Origin: Parapedobacter indicus | GTDB taxonomy: Bacteria; Bacteroidota; Bacteroidia; Sphingobacteriales; Sphingobacteriaceae | Direction: 5' to 3' | DNA: 64,000 nt | Assembly: GCF_900113765.1 (NCBI RefSeq) | Contig: NZ_FOQO01000001.1 | Span: 372,001 to 436,000 of the forward strand | In this document: positions 1 to 9,040 of the stretch, one piece after another | How the letters are laid out: each line of letters begins with the position of its first letter | Position numbering within the stretch: the stretch's first letter is position 1 | Made by a program: the position numbers and the translations under genes | Notes under the pieces: model-generated | Seen by the model: the letters and a program-made list of their open reading frames with translations, nothing else | The model's database searches: none | What the model was told of the DNA's origin: nothing

Positions 1-1
1 C

Positions 2-766
2 CTTCCGCTGACCTGTTTGTTAGGTATCATGTTCACTATCCAATCGCTGCAAGCGCAATATGCGCGTTTTGTAGAAAGTGGTGTGGTAACGTTTGAGAAG
101 CGGGTAAATATGTATGCCAAAATCAAAAGCCGGGTTGGCAGGAATTCATTTATGGAGCAGGCTTTCGAGCAATACAAGCGGAATAATCCCCAATTTAAGA
201 CGTTCAAATACAACCTGGCTTTTAATGGCGGCCATACACGTTTTTGGCCATTAGATGATCAGACGACATCATCAGCGGGCTTTTTTGGCAATGATCCTTC
301 CATCGATATGGGAAATACGATCGTCACCGATCTGCTCGCGGGGCAAAGTATCGGACAGAAAAGCGTTTATGAGCAGACGTACCTGATCACCGACAGCACC
401 CGCCGCATCCAGTGGCGTATTACCAATGAAACACGTGAAATTGCCGGATATGAATGCCGGAGGGCAAATGCGTTGGTGCTCGACTCTATTTATGTGGTTG
501 CGTTTTACACAGACCAGATCCCGGTAACCGGTGGTCCGGAATCATTTACCGGGCTACCGGGTATGATCCTCGGTGTGGCGCTTCCCTATGAGAATACGAC
601 CTACTTTGCAACTGCGGTGGACGACCGCCCGGTGTCGGCCAAGGAACTCGAAGCTCCCAAAAAAGGGAAGGCCGTCAACTACCGCGAACTCCGCGCCGAG
701 TTGGAGGCCAGTCTAAAAGACTGGGGAGATTATGCCAAACCCATTTTCAAGGCGATGATGCTATAG
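2..766 (+). CDS. GLPGLI family secreted protein, 5' end cut by window
   Basis: The reading frame is open from base 2, and the first residues (LPLTCLLGIMFTIQSLQAQ) look like the end of a signal peptide with cleavage after AQ. The true start therefore lies before the window, and the internal TTG at 17 or ATG at 29 is not the start. The signature TGLPGMILGV sits about 180 residues in and identifies the GLPGLI family, which is secreted, restricted to Bacteroidota and of unknown function. The mature part is about 235 residues with no membrane segment. It is followed by two palindromes and then a DUF6377 regulator. Family membership is confident; no biochemical role can be given. Confidence 0.8.
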   Translation, partial: LPLTCLLGIMFTIQSLQAQYARFVESGVVTFEKRVNMYAKIKSRVGRNSFMEQAFEQYKRNNPQFKTFKYNLAFNGGHTRFWPLDDQTTSSAGFFGNDPSIDMGNTIVTDLLAGQSIGQKSVYEQTYLITDSTRRIQWRITNETREIAGYECRRANALVLDSIYVVAFYTDQIPVTGGPESFTGLPGMILGVALPYENTTYFATAVDDRPVSAKELEAPKKGKAVNYRELRAELEASLKDWGDYAKPIFKAMML

Positions 767-788
767 AGTTGGGGCTTATGCTCAGTAG

Positions 789-872
789 GTGTTTTGGTCT
801 ACTGCTCGCAAGCTGGGATCCGCTGCGCTTTGCTTGCGTCTCCAAGGCTTGCTCTGCAGCAGACCAAAACAC
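789..872. repeat. Long imperfect palindrome (hairpin element 1)
   Basis: The arms GTGTTTTGGTCT (789-800) and AGACCAAAACAC (861-872) are perfect 12-base inverted repeats. The pairing continues inward with CTGC/GCAG and CAAGC/GCTTG around a GC-rich centre. It starts 23 bases after the GLPGLI stop, so it could terminate transcription or be a REP-like repeat. No T-run follows the 3' arm, which makes a standard intrinsic terminator less likely. Confidence 0.7.
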
Positions 873-891
873 TAGCAGCGGTTAGTGCCCC

Positions 892-965
892 GAATAACGT
901 TGGATATGCATCGCAACTGCAACGCTTCGCGCCGCTAGGCTGCTCATGCATATCCAACGTTATTC
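892..965. repeat. Long perfect palindrome (hairpin element 2)
   Basis: A perfect 20-base inverted repeat runs from 892-911 (GAATAACGTTGGATATGCAT) to 946-965, around a 34-base GC-rich centre that contains AACGCTTCGCGCC. It lies 19 bases after hairpin element 1 and 92 bases before the DUF6377 start. The arm sequence differs from element 1, but the layout (AT-rich arms, CGC-rich core) is the same. Its function is unknown: terminator, REP-like repeat or structured transcript. Confidence 0.75.
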
Positions 966-1057
966 ATCCCCTTTGTATCTGTTCCACGGTCTTTTTTTTA
1001 CGTATATTTCTTTAGCTTTGCACGTCACGACAACTTGCCAGCCAATTGCTATTGAAA

Positions 1058-2677
1058 ATGAAGCGACTTTTATTCACCATAATTTCCGTACTAGGTTCCT
1101 GTACATTTTCCTTTTCAACCAGCCGGGGAGCCGAGATCGATTCGTTGCTGCAGCTGTTGGATAAAACCATAGCGAAGCGCGCGATTTATACATCGGAGAA
1201 GGAAAAAAAAATCAATGAAATAAAACGGTTGCTTGCGCATGAACACGCTCCCGAAAAGCGCTATCAGCTGAATAACACCTTGATAGCCGAGTATCAGTCG
1301 TTTATATGCGATTCTGCGTTGGGTTACATCGACCGAAATATCCAATTGGCGAGTACCTTGAACAACCGGGAATTTATGGATGAGAGTAGATTGAGGTTGG
1401 CTTTTGTACTGTCGATATCGGGTTTGTTTACCCAGGCATCTGACGTATTTGATTCCATTGAGTACAAGTCGCTACCTCACCACCTGAAGGTGTTCTATTG
1501 CTGGGGTTACATCCGTTATAATGAAAATCTGATAAAATATACCGATCATCCGAAGTACGAGACGGTACACATACAGGAAATCGCGAGATGCAGGGATACG
1601 TTAATGCGTCTCCTAGGCGAGGACACGGATACATACCTGAAGGAAAAGTCGTTCAAATTGAAGGCGGAGGGAGCCTTCGAAGCCTCAGCTGAAATCCAGA
1701 CAGAATTATTCAAGAAGGAGCAAGTGAATTCCCACGGTTACGCGATGGCTGCGATGGGACTGTCGATGATTCACAAAGAACTCGGAAATCAATCACTGCA
1801 AGAAAAATATCTGCTGCTTGCGGCCATAACCGATGTGAGGCTAGCCGTGAAGGAAAACGAATCCTTATTGACCTTGGCTATCTATTTACATGAGCAAGGA
1901 GACGTAAATCGGGCCTACAATTACATCCAGGCGGCTCTTGATGATGCAAATTTTTATAACTCACGCTTCAGAAATGCGGTGATCGCACGTACGCAGCCCA
2001 AGATTGAAGCCATGTACCTGACCAAGATCGAACAGCAACGGCGAAATTTGCGGTCGTATGCACTGGCCATCAGTGTTTTTCTGGTTGTACTGATCGGAAC
2101 ATTATATTTCCTCTACAAGCAGATAAAAACGGTATCAAGGGCGAGGAAACATCTGAATACGGTCAATGCACAACTCATGTCAGCCAACCACCGGCTGGAT
2201 GAGGCTAACCTCATACGGGAACGGTATATCGGGTACTACATTAACCAATGCGCGGTATATCTTGATAAGTTGGACGAGTTCCGGAAGAGTGTGAGCCGAA
2301 AGATCAAAGCCGGCCAACTGGCCGAATTAGAAAAGCTAAGTGCAACGACAGCTACGCTGGAAAAAGATGCCCAGGAATTGTATACGGACTTCGACAGCAC
2401 CTTTCTGGAAGTTTATCCGGATTTTGTGGAGGGTTTTAATGCACTGCTCAGAGCAGATGAGCGATACGTGCTTAAAAAAGATCACCTGAATACGGAACTT
2501 CGCATATTTGCACTGATCCGGCTGGGCATCACGGATGTCAATCAGATCGCAACGTTTCTGCGCTATTCCATCCAAACGATTTACAACTATAAAAGCAAAG
2601 TGAAGGGGAAAGCCGCGGTCGACATCGAACATTTTGAGGAAAATGTTAAAAAAATCGGCACGCTTCGTGTCGAATAA
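1058..2677 (+). CDS. DUF6377-type membrane-anchored TPR/HTH regulator
   Basis: I start the gene at ATG 1058, which gives MKRLLFTIISVLGSCTFSFS, a signal peptide; TTG codons just upstream are less likely. The 539-residue protein has a periplasmic helical region with TPR-like repeats (residues about 30-320). One membrane span follows near residue 332 (YALAISVFLVVLIGTLYFLY), then a cytoplasmic coiled coil. The C-terminal part, LRIFALIRLGITDVNQIA with a following YSIQTIYNYKSKV, resembles a LuxR-like helix-turn-helix. This layout matches the Bacteroidota DUF6377 family, which often lies beside glycan-utilisation genes. Here it directly precedes the mannoside locus on the same strand and could sense a periplasmic signal for it. 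That regulatory link is inference. Confidence 0.75.
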   Translation: MKRLLFTIISVLGSCTFSFSTSRGAEIDSLLQLLDKTIAKRAIYTSEKEKKINEIKRLLAHEHAPEKRYQLNNTLIAEYQSFICDSALGYIDRNIQLASTLNNREFMDESRLRLAFVLSISGLFTQASDVFDSIEYKSLPHHLKVFYCWGYIRYNENLIKYTDHPKYETVHIQEIARCRDTLMRLLGEDTDTYLKEKSFKLKAEGAFEASAEIQTELFKKEQVNSHGYAMAAMGLSMIHKELGNQSLQEKYLLLAAITDVRLAVKENESLLTLAIYLHEQGDVNRAYNYIQAALDDANFYNSRFRNAVIARTQPKIEAMYLTKIEQQRRNLRSYALAISVFLVVLIGTLYFLYKQIKTVSRARKHLNTVNAQLMSANHRLDEANLIRERYIGYYINQCAVYLDKLDEFRKSVSRKIKAGQLAELEKLSATTATLEKDAQELYTDFDSTFLEVYPDFVEGFNALLRADERYVLKKDHLNTELRIFALIRLGITDVNQIATFLRYSIQTIYNYKSKVKGKAAVDIEHFEENVKKIGTLRVE

Positions 2678-2856
2678 ATTCTCATACGTTTACCAATTGT
2701 TTTCTGGTTGTTGTTGTGGATTAACTGATTTACAGTTATTTGTATTTTTTTTAGCCAAAAATCACTTACCAAGATGCCTACTTGCGCATACACGTGGGTG
2801 GCTTGGTATATACATTTGCTCCTGATTATAAACATCAAAAATTTATAAAGACAGAA

Positions 2857-4263
2857 ATGAAAAATCACCTCTCCGGGATCACCCGGTTGCTCCTGCTTGT
2901 CTCGTTTTTCTTCGTAAAGGGGATGACCGTCCGCGCGCAGGAAATAACCCCATTCGTCAACAACGACCGGGTCGTTTTTCTAGGTAACAGCATCACCGAC
3001 GGTGGGCACTATCATTCGTACATAGGACTCTATTACATGACGCGGTTTCCGGCGATGAACCTATCCGTACTCAATGCAGGTATCGGTGGCGACCGGGTCA
3101 TAGAAATGGTCAAGCGATTGGACGGAGACGTGTTCAGTAAACAGCCCACCGTGTTGATTACCACGTTTGGTATGAATGATTCGGGGTATTTTGAATATAA
3201 TGGCTCGGAACCCGATAAGTTTGCCGACGAAAAGGTTAAAGAATCCTACGACGCGTATCAGGAAATGGAAAAGCGGTATAAACAACTTCCTGACACCCGC
3301 ATCGTCCTGATGGGGAGTTCACCTTATGATGAAGAAGCGATTATCAAGGATAATACGCCGTTCAAGGGGAAAAATAAGGCCATGCTTCGGATCGTCGACT
3401 TTCAAAAAGCCTCCGCGCAGGCGAATAACTGGGAATTCTTCGACCTGAATCAACCGATGACACAGCTAAACCAGCGTATCCAACAACAGGACTCGACGTT
3501 TACACTCTGCGGTGCCGATCGCATCCATCCCGATAACGACGGACACATGGTGATGGCGTACCTTTTTCTGAAGGCACAGGGATTTGCCGGAAATAAGGTC
3601 GCCGAACTATCCATCGATGCTGCCCGTCAGCAGGTGGTTTCCGCGGTAAATTGCCAGGCGTCAACTATCAAAAAAACGGCAGCCGGCATTTCGGTTGACT
3701 ACAAGGCCAATTCGTTGCCCTACCCGTTGGATACGGTTGCGCGCGGATGGGGAAGTAAAAAAAGCCAGTACGATGCCCTGCGTGTCATCCCTTTCATGGA
3801 AGAGATGAATCAAGAACAGCTGGTGGTAACCGGTTTGAAGGGACGCACCCAACTGGTCATCGACGGTGAAGTGATCGGGATATGGTCTGCCGACGATTTT
3901 GCCCATGGAATCAACTTGGCTGCGTTAACTAATACGCCGCAGTACCAGCAGGCACTCGGCGTGATGTATCTAAACGAAGAGCGGTGGGAAATTGAACGCC
4001 GGTTCCGGGATTATGCATGGGTACAATACAACTTTTTTCAACCCAGAGGACTCTTGGACGCCAACAACCGGAAGGCCATCAATGTAATGGATGAGCACGT
4101 CGCAACCGACGGCTGGTTAAGGGCTAAAAGGGACTTGTATGCCAGGGCTATGCTGCCCGAAGTGCGGAAATCCTGGCAAGACCAGATCGATCAGTTGACA
4201 GACGCCATGCGCGAAGCAGCGATACCCAAAACGCGGAAAATCACACTGGTTTCCGTTCAATAA
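2857..4263 (+). CDS. Secreted SGNH/GDSL hydrolase (probable carbohydrate esterase)
   Basis: Start ATG 2857 gives a signal peptide MKNHLSGITRLLLLVSFFFV ending near VRAQ. All SGNH blocks are visible in the first 250 residues: GNSITDGG (nucleophile Ser), GIGGDRV (Gly), FGMNDSG (Asn) and DRIHPDNDGH (catalytic Asp and His). The protein is 468 residues, longer than a bare SGNH domain, with a C-terminal extension of about 200 residues that I do not recognise. It is the first gene of the mannoside locus, 38 bases before a GH92 gene. An acetyl-esterase role on decorated glycan is the likely job, but the substrate cannot be read from sequence. Confidence 0.82.
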   Translation: MKNHLSGITRLLLLVSFFFVKGMTVRAQEITPFVNNDRVVFLGNSITDGGHYHSYIGLYYMTRFPAMNLSVLNAGIGGDRVIEMVKRLDGDVFSKQPTVLITTFGMNDSGYFEYNGSEPDKFADEKVKESYDAYQEMEKRYKQLPDTRIVLMGSSPYDEEAIIKDNTPFKGKNKAMLRIVDFQKASAQANNWEFFDLNQPMTQLNQRIQQQDSTFTLCGADRIHPDNDGHMVMAYLFLKAQGFAGNKVAELSIDAARQQVVSAVNCQASTIKKTAAGISVDYKANSLPYPLDTVARGWGSKKSQYDALRVIPFMEEMNQEQLVVTGLKGRTQLVIDGEVIGIWSADDFAHGINLAALTNTPQYQQALGVMYLNEERWEIERRFRDYAWVQYNFFQPRGLLDANNRKAINVMDEHVATDGWLRAKRDLYARAMLPEVRKSWQDQIDQLTDAMREAAIPKTRKITLVSVQ

Positions 4264-4301
4264 AAAGTAAAACGAGGTCATATAGAATTATTGAGGCAGT
4301 C

Positions 4302-6647
4302 ATGATGAGGATGAAGAAGATCGGCTATTGTTTAGGGATTGTTGTTTTTTTGATGGGTGCTTGTTCGGAGCATAAGCAACAGGAAGAGGCTTCTCCCGCA
4401 GACTTTGTAAACCCGTTTATCGGCGCAAGCACCAGTACCGGCGCAGCGGGCGTTTATCACGGACTGGGCAAGACGTTTCCCGGCGCGACGACCCCCTACG
4501 GCATGGTGCAGGTGAGTCCCAATACGATAACCGGGGGCGACAACAGCCCGGGATACAGCTATGAGCATAAGACGATTGAAGGCTTTGCGTTTACGCAAAT
4601 GAGTGGGGTAGGGTGGTTTGGAGATCTGGGTAATTTTCTCGTGATGCCCACAACGGGTGAGCTGAAAACGATTGCTGGAAAGGAAGATGGTAGTATCCAC
4701 GGATACCGTTCCTATTATAATAAAGACTCAGAGATCGCCAAACCGGGCTACTACGCCGTAGAATTAACGGATTATCGCATCAACGTGGAAACCACCGCGG
4801 CTCCGCATAGCGGGATGATCCGGTTTACGTTTCCGGAAAATAAGCAATCCCGGATACAGATCGATCTCGCCAGACGCGTGGGAGGTACAGCTGTACAGCA
4901 GTACGTCCGCAAGGTGGACGACCATACGATACAAGGGTGGATGAAATGTACACCCGAAGGCGGGGGCTGGGGAGATGGTGAAGGAAAGGCGGACTATACG
5001 GTCTATTTTTATGCACGTTTCAGCAAACCGCTGGATAATTACGGTTTCTGGAGTGCGGATATTCCGGAAGGGTGGTCCCGTAAGCGGGATGATGTAGTGA
5101 GTGAACCGTACCTACGCCGCGTGGAAGAAGCCGAAATTATCAAAGGACAGTCTGAATGGGAAGGAAAACACCTCGGCTTTTTCTCCGATTTCGAAACCCA
5201 CGAAAATGAAGAAGTGACTTTGCAGGTAGGCATCTCGTTTGTCGATATGGAGGGTGCGTTAACTAATTTCCGAAGTGAACTGGAAGGAAAGGATTTTGAA
5301 CAGGTACGGGCAGAGGCGGAAAAACTATGGAACGAATCGTTATCGAGTATCGACGTGCAGGGCGGAACGGATGACCAAAAGACGATATTCTATACGGCGC
5401 TTTACCATACGATGATTGACCCGCGGACGTATACCGACGTGGATGGGCGGTATACAGGAGGTGATAAAAAGATACACAAGAGCGGAACATTTACGAAGCG
5501 GACTATTTTCAGTGGATGGGACGTATTCCGTAGCCAGTTTCCGCTGCAAACCCTTATCAACCCACGGCTGGTCAGCGACCAGCTGAACTCGCTGATTTCC
5601 CTTGCCGATGAATCGGAACGGGGATATTTTGAGCGTTGGGAGCTGATGAATGCCTATTCCGGGTGTATGATCGGAAACCCTGCACTGTCGGTGCTGGCAG
5701 ATGCATATGTAAAAGGCATCCGGGATTATGACGTGGAAAAAGGGTATCAATATGCGGTCAATACATCAAAGCTATTCGGCAACGATAAGTTGGGGTATAC
5801 CGGGCCTCCTTTCAGCATTTCCAATACTTTGGAATATGCATATACGGATTGGTGTATTTCGCAACTCGCCAGCGGATTGGGTAAAAAGGAGGAAGCGCAG
5901 CTTTTCCTGGAAAAGGGGCAGGCATACCGGAATATTTTTGATTCCGAAAAGGGATGGTTCCGGCCAAAAAAAGACGATGGTTCGTGGGAAGAATGGCCCG
6001 ACAGTGCCCGGACAAAAGAATGGTACGGAAGCATTGAATCCAATCCGTACCAACAGGGGTGGTTTGTTCCACATGATATTCCGGGCATGATCGAATTGAT
6101 GGGCGGACGCGACAGCGTGCTGAAAGACCTGACCCATTTTTTTGAAAAAACACCGGAACATATGCTGTGGAACGATTATTATAACCATGCCAATGAACCG
6201 GTGCACCTCGTTCCGTTTCTCTTTAACCACCTGGATGCACCCTGGATGACGCAGAAATGGACCCGACACATCTGCGAGAAAGCCTATAAAAATTCGGTGG
6301 AAGGGATTGTAGGAAACGAAGATGTAGGGCAGATGTCGGCCTGGTACGTGTTGGCAGCGGCTGGAATACACCCGTCGTGTCCCGGAAATACGCGTTACGA
6401 AATAACCAGCCCGCTTTTTAGCGAAGTGGAAGTTGCGCTGGATCCGCACTATTTCAGCGGGAAATCCTTTAAAATAAAGGCACATGACAACTCGCCCGCA
6501 AATGTCTACATACAAAAGGCTTTGCTGAACGGGCAACCCTACAACAAGTGTTATATTGACTTTCAGGAGATCGTGTCCGGAGGCACGCTGGAATTATTCA
6601 TGGGGCCCCAGCCCAATAAAAATTGGGGGAGAACGGTAGGTAGCTAA
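4302..6647 (+). CDS. GH92 family alpha-mannosidase, lipoprotein
   Basis: Start ATG 4302, with in-frame ATGs at 4305 and 4311. The N-terminus ends in the lipobox GACS, so the enzyme should be lipid-anchored. GH92 landmarks are NPFIGA near residue 38, FPGATTPYGMVQVSP, the acid motif HANEPVH (Glu about residue 632) and GNEDVGQMSAWYVL near residue 675. GH92 enzymes are calcium-dependent exo-acting alpha-mannosidases that invert configuration. The family's general-acid Glu is present in this copy. Length (781 residues) is normal. The next gene, 14 bases away, is a second GH92 in which that Glu is Gln, so the two probably cut different mannosidic linkages. The family call is firm; linkage specificity is unknown. 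Confidence 0.93.
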   Translation: MMRMKKIGYCLGIVVFLMGACSEHKQQEEASPADFVNPFIGASTSTGAAGVYHGLGKTFPGATTPYGMVQVSPNTITGGDNSPGYSYEHKTIEGFAFTQMSGVGWFGDLGNFLVMPTTGELKTIAGKEDGSIHGYRSYYNKDSEIAKPGYYAVELTDYRINVETTAAPHSGMIRFTFPENKQSRIQIDLARRVGGTAVQQYVRKVDDHTIQGWMKCTPEGGGWGDGEGKADYTVYFYARFSKPLDNYGFWSADIPEGWSRKRDDVVSEPYLRRVEEAEIIKGQSEWEGKHLGFFSDFETHENEEVTLQVGISFVDMEGALTNFRSELEGKDFEQVRAEAEKLWNESLSSIDVQGGTDDQKTIFYTALYHTMIDPRTYTDVDGRYTGGDKKIHKSGTFTKRTIFSGWDVFRSQFPLQTLINPRLVSDQLNSLISLADESERGYFERWELMNAYSGCMIGNPALSVLADAYVKGIRDYDVEKGYQYAVNTSKLFGNDKLGYTGPPFSISNTLEYAYTDWCISQLASGLGKKEEAQLFLEKGQAYRNIFDSEKGWFRPKKDDGSWEEWPDSARTKEWYGSIESNPYQQGWFVPHDIPGMIELMGGRDSVLKDLTHFFEKTPEHMLWNDYYNHANEPVHLVPFLFNHLDAPWMTQKWTRHICEKAYKNSVEGIVGNEDVGQMSAWYVLAAAGIHPSCPGNTRYEITSPLFSEVEVALDPHYFSGKSFKIKAHDNSPANVYIQKALLNGQPYNKCYIDFQEIVSGGTLELFMGPQPNKNWGRTVGS

Positions 6648-6661
6648 AACAAGAAAGAAAG

Positions 6662-8965
6662 ATGGGTTTGAAAATTAAAACAGGATATCGAATGATCAGG
6701 ACGCTGCTGGCGGGGCTGGCAGTCGTTTATTTTGTCAACTCCTATTCGTTTGCACAGGAGCGCGATTTGGTGAAGTATGTAAACACGCTGCAAGGAACCG
6801 ATTCGGAATGGTCGTTGTCTTACGGAAATACCTACCCCACCGTTGGGTTGCCTTTTGGCGTACATTTCTTTTCTGCCCAAACCGGCAAAAACGGCGACGG
6901 CTGGAAATATCAATACAAAGCCAACACCATCCGGGGATTTCAGCAGGTTCACCAATGCAGTCCATGGATGAACGATTACGCGGTTTTTTCGTTGATGCCG
7001 GGTATCGGAAACCTGGTAGTCAACGAAGATGCACGTGCATTGACTTTCAGTCACGACCATGAAGTGGCGAAGCCGCACTATTATGCCGTCAAATTTGATA
7101 ACGGCATACGTACGGAAATCAGTCCCGTTGAACGGGGAGCACATATGCGGTTCCGTTTTCCGGGAAAGCAAAAAGCCTATCTGGTGCTGGACGGGTTTAT
7201 CAAGGATAGTGAGGTAACGATCATTCCGGAGGAACGCAAGATCGTTGGCTTCGTCAATAATGGACGTTTTGTTCCCGGGAATTTCAGGAATTATTTTGTT
7301 CTGGTCTTTGACCGGGATTTCAAAAGTTTCGGTACCTGGGAAAATACAAAAGATCAGGTAAAGGCCGGTAATCGGCACGACGGGGGAAAAGGAGTGGGGG
7401 CTTACCTGGAATTTGCGCCCGGCGCAACCGTCGAAGTAAAGGTGGCCTCTTCGTACATCGATCCCGCGCAGGCCGAGCTGACCCTCAAACAGGAATTGGG
7501 CGATGCCAAAAAGTTTGAAACGACAAAAAACAAGGCTTTCGACGTCTGGAATACCCTGCTGAACCGCATCGTGGTGGAAGGCGGAACGGAGGAAGAAAAA
7601 GCCACTTTCTATTCCTGCCTGTTCCGTGCCAATCTTTTTTCGCGGAAATTCTACGAACTGGATGCAAACGGAAATCCCCGTTACTACAGCCCTTACGACG
7701 GCAAAGTTTATTCAGGATACATGTACACGGACAATGGCTTTTGGGATACCTTCCGGGCACAGTTTCCCCTCAGCAACATCCTGCATCCGGAAATGCAGGG
7801 CAGGTACATGCAGTCGTTGCTGGATGCCCAGAAACAGGCTGGTTTTTTTCCAACTTGGTCTAACCCCGGAATGTCGGGCGTTATGATCGGTAACCATGCG
7901 ATATCGCTGCTTGCTGATGCTTGGGCAAAAGGAATCCGCACATTCAATCCCGACACTGCATTACAGGCTTATTATCACGAAGTGACCAATAAGGGCTTTT
8001 GGGGTGGCTCCAATGGACGGGAAGGGTGGAAAGACTACTTTACCAAAGGATATATTCCGTACGGTGACATTCATGAAAGCACGGCCAAGACACTGGAGTA
8101 TGCATACGATGATTTTTGCGGCTATCAGTTGGCTAAATCGGTTGGCAACGATTTTTATGAAAACGTGTTTGCCCGGCAGATGTATAACTACAAAAACGTG
8201 TTTGACCCGGCGGTCAACTTTGTGCGGGGGAGGCAGCCGGATGGCAAATGGCTTCCTGACTTTGATGCCGTTGAATGGGGCGGCCCGTTCACCGAAGCAA
8301 ATGCCTGGCAATATACCTGGTCGGTGTTGCACGACATAAACGGCCTTATTCATCTCATTGGCGGAGAAGACCGGTTCAATGCGAAACTCGATTCTTTTTT
8401 CACCATGGATCAGCGGATTGAGTACGGCTCTTACGGAAAGGAAATCCACGAGATGAAGGAGATGTTGCTGGCAAAAATGGGCCAATATGCGCATGGTAAC
8501 CAGCCTACGCAGCACGTTCCGTATCTCTACAATTTCAGCGGACAGCCCTGGAAATCGCAAAAGCAGGTCCGCCAGGTGATGTCGCGGTTATACAATGCCA
8601 CTGAAAAAGGCTACCCGGGAGACGAAGACCAGGGCCAGATGTCATCCTGGTATGTGCTGAGCGCGTTGGGAATCTATAGCGTTTGCCCGGGAACGGACCA
8701 ATACGTAATAGGCAGCCCGGTTTTTGAAAAGGCCACGATCACGCTGGAAAACGGAAAACGTTTCACCATCCGGGCGACCAACAACAGTCCGCAGCATGTG
8801 TATATCCAGTCGGCGCGTCTGAACGGAAAGTCGTATGACAAAAACTACATTACGTATGCTGACATCATCAACGGCGGTGAGATTGAGTTTGTGATGAGCG
8901 ATGCCCCCAATTTCGATCGGGGAACCGCCGCAGCATCCAGGCCGTTTTCACTGAGTCCGCTGTAG
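6662..8965 (+). CDS. GH92 family glycosidase with Gln at the general-acid position
   Basis: ATG 6662 is used; ATG 6692 (MIRTLLAGLAVVYF, signal peptide ending SFAQ) is equally possible. GH92 features are YVNTLQGTDSEWS, NTYPTVGLPFGVHFF, HGNQPTQHVPYLYN near residue 612 and GDEDQGQMSSWYVL near 655. Aligned by eye with the upstream GH92, the NEP motif is NQP here (codon CAG at 8501-8503). In GH92 the Glu is the general acid. Members with Gln are known, and as I recall a mannose-1-phospho-6-mannose uncapping enzyme is one. This copy may act on mannosyl phosphate or another good leaving group, which is inference. It lies in the same run of + strand genes as the SusC/SusD genes. Confidence 0.92.
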   Translation: MGLKIKTGYRMIRTLLAGLAVVYFVNSYSFAQERDLVKYVNTLQGTDSEWSLSYGNTYPTVGLPFGVHFFSAQTGKNGDGWKYQYKANTIRGFQQVHQCSPWMNDYAVFSLMPGIGNLVVNEDARALTFSHDHEVAKPHYYAVKFDNGIRTEISPVERGAHMRFRFPGKQKAYLVLDGFIKDSEVTIIPEERKIVGFVNNGRFVPGNFRNYFVLVFDRDFKSFGTWENTKDQVKAGNRHDGGKGVGAYLEFAPGATVEVKVASSYIDPAQAELTLKQELGDAKKFETTKNKAFDVWNTLLNRIVVEGGTEEEKATFYSCLFRANLFSRKFYELDANGNPRYYSPYDGKVYSGYMYTDNGFWDTFRAQFPLSNILHPEMQGRYMQSLLDAQKQAGFFPTWSNPGMSGVMIGNHAISLLADAWAKGIRTFNPDTALQAYYHEVTNKGFWGGSNGREGWKDYFTKGYIPYGDIHESTAKTLEYAYDDFCGYQLAKSVGNDFYENVFARQMYNYKNVFDPAVNFVRGRQPDGKWLPDFDAVEWGGPFTEANAWQYTWSVLHDINGLIHLIGGEDRFNAKLDSFFTMDQRIEYGSYGKEIHEMKEMLLAKMGQYAHGNQPTQHVPYLYNFSGQPWKSQKQVRQVMSRLYNATEKGYPGDEDQGQMSSWYVLSALGIYSVCPGTDQYVIGSPVFEKATITLENGKRFTIRATNNSPQHVYIQSARLNGKSYDKNYITYADIINGGEIEFVMSDAPNFDRGTAAASRPFSLSPL

Positions 8966-9040
8966 ATAACCGGAATTTCGGTTTCGGTAACTGATAAAAG
9001 AACCATTATAGTACCCTAATTATAAATTAAAGTTTTGAAT

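Noticed and set aside
892-965. Integron attC site or transposon inverted repeat
   Set aside because: No integrase, transposase or cassette-like ORF is nearby, and the typical attC core sites are not present.
5772-6536. 254-codon open frame on the - strand
   Set aside because: It lies wholly inside the GH92 gene in an antisense frame, and its translation shows no domain or composition typical of a protein. The same applies to 6644-7378, 7961-8560 and 30136-30927 on the - strand.
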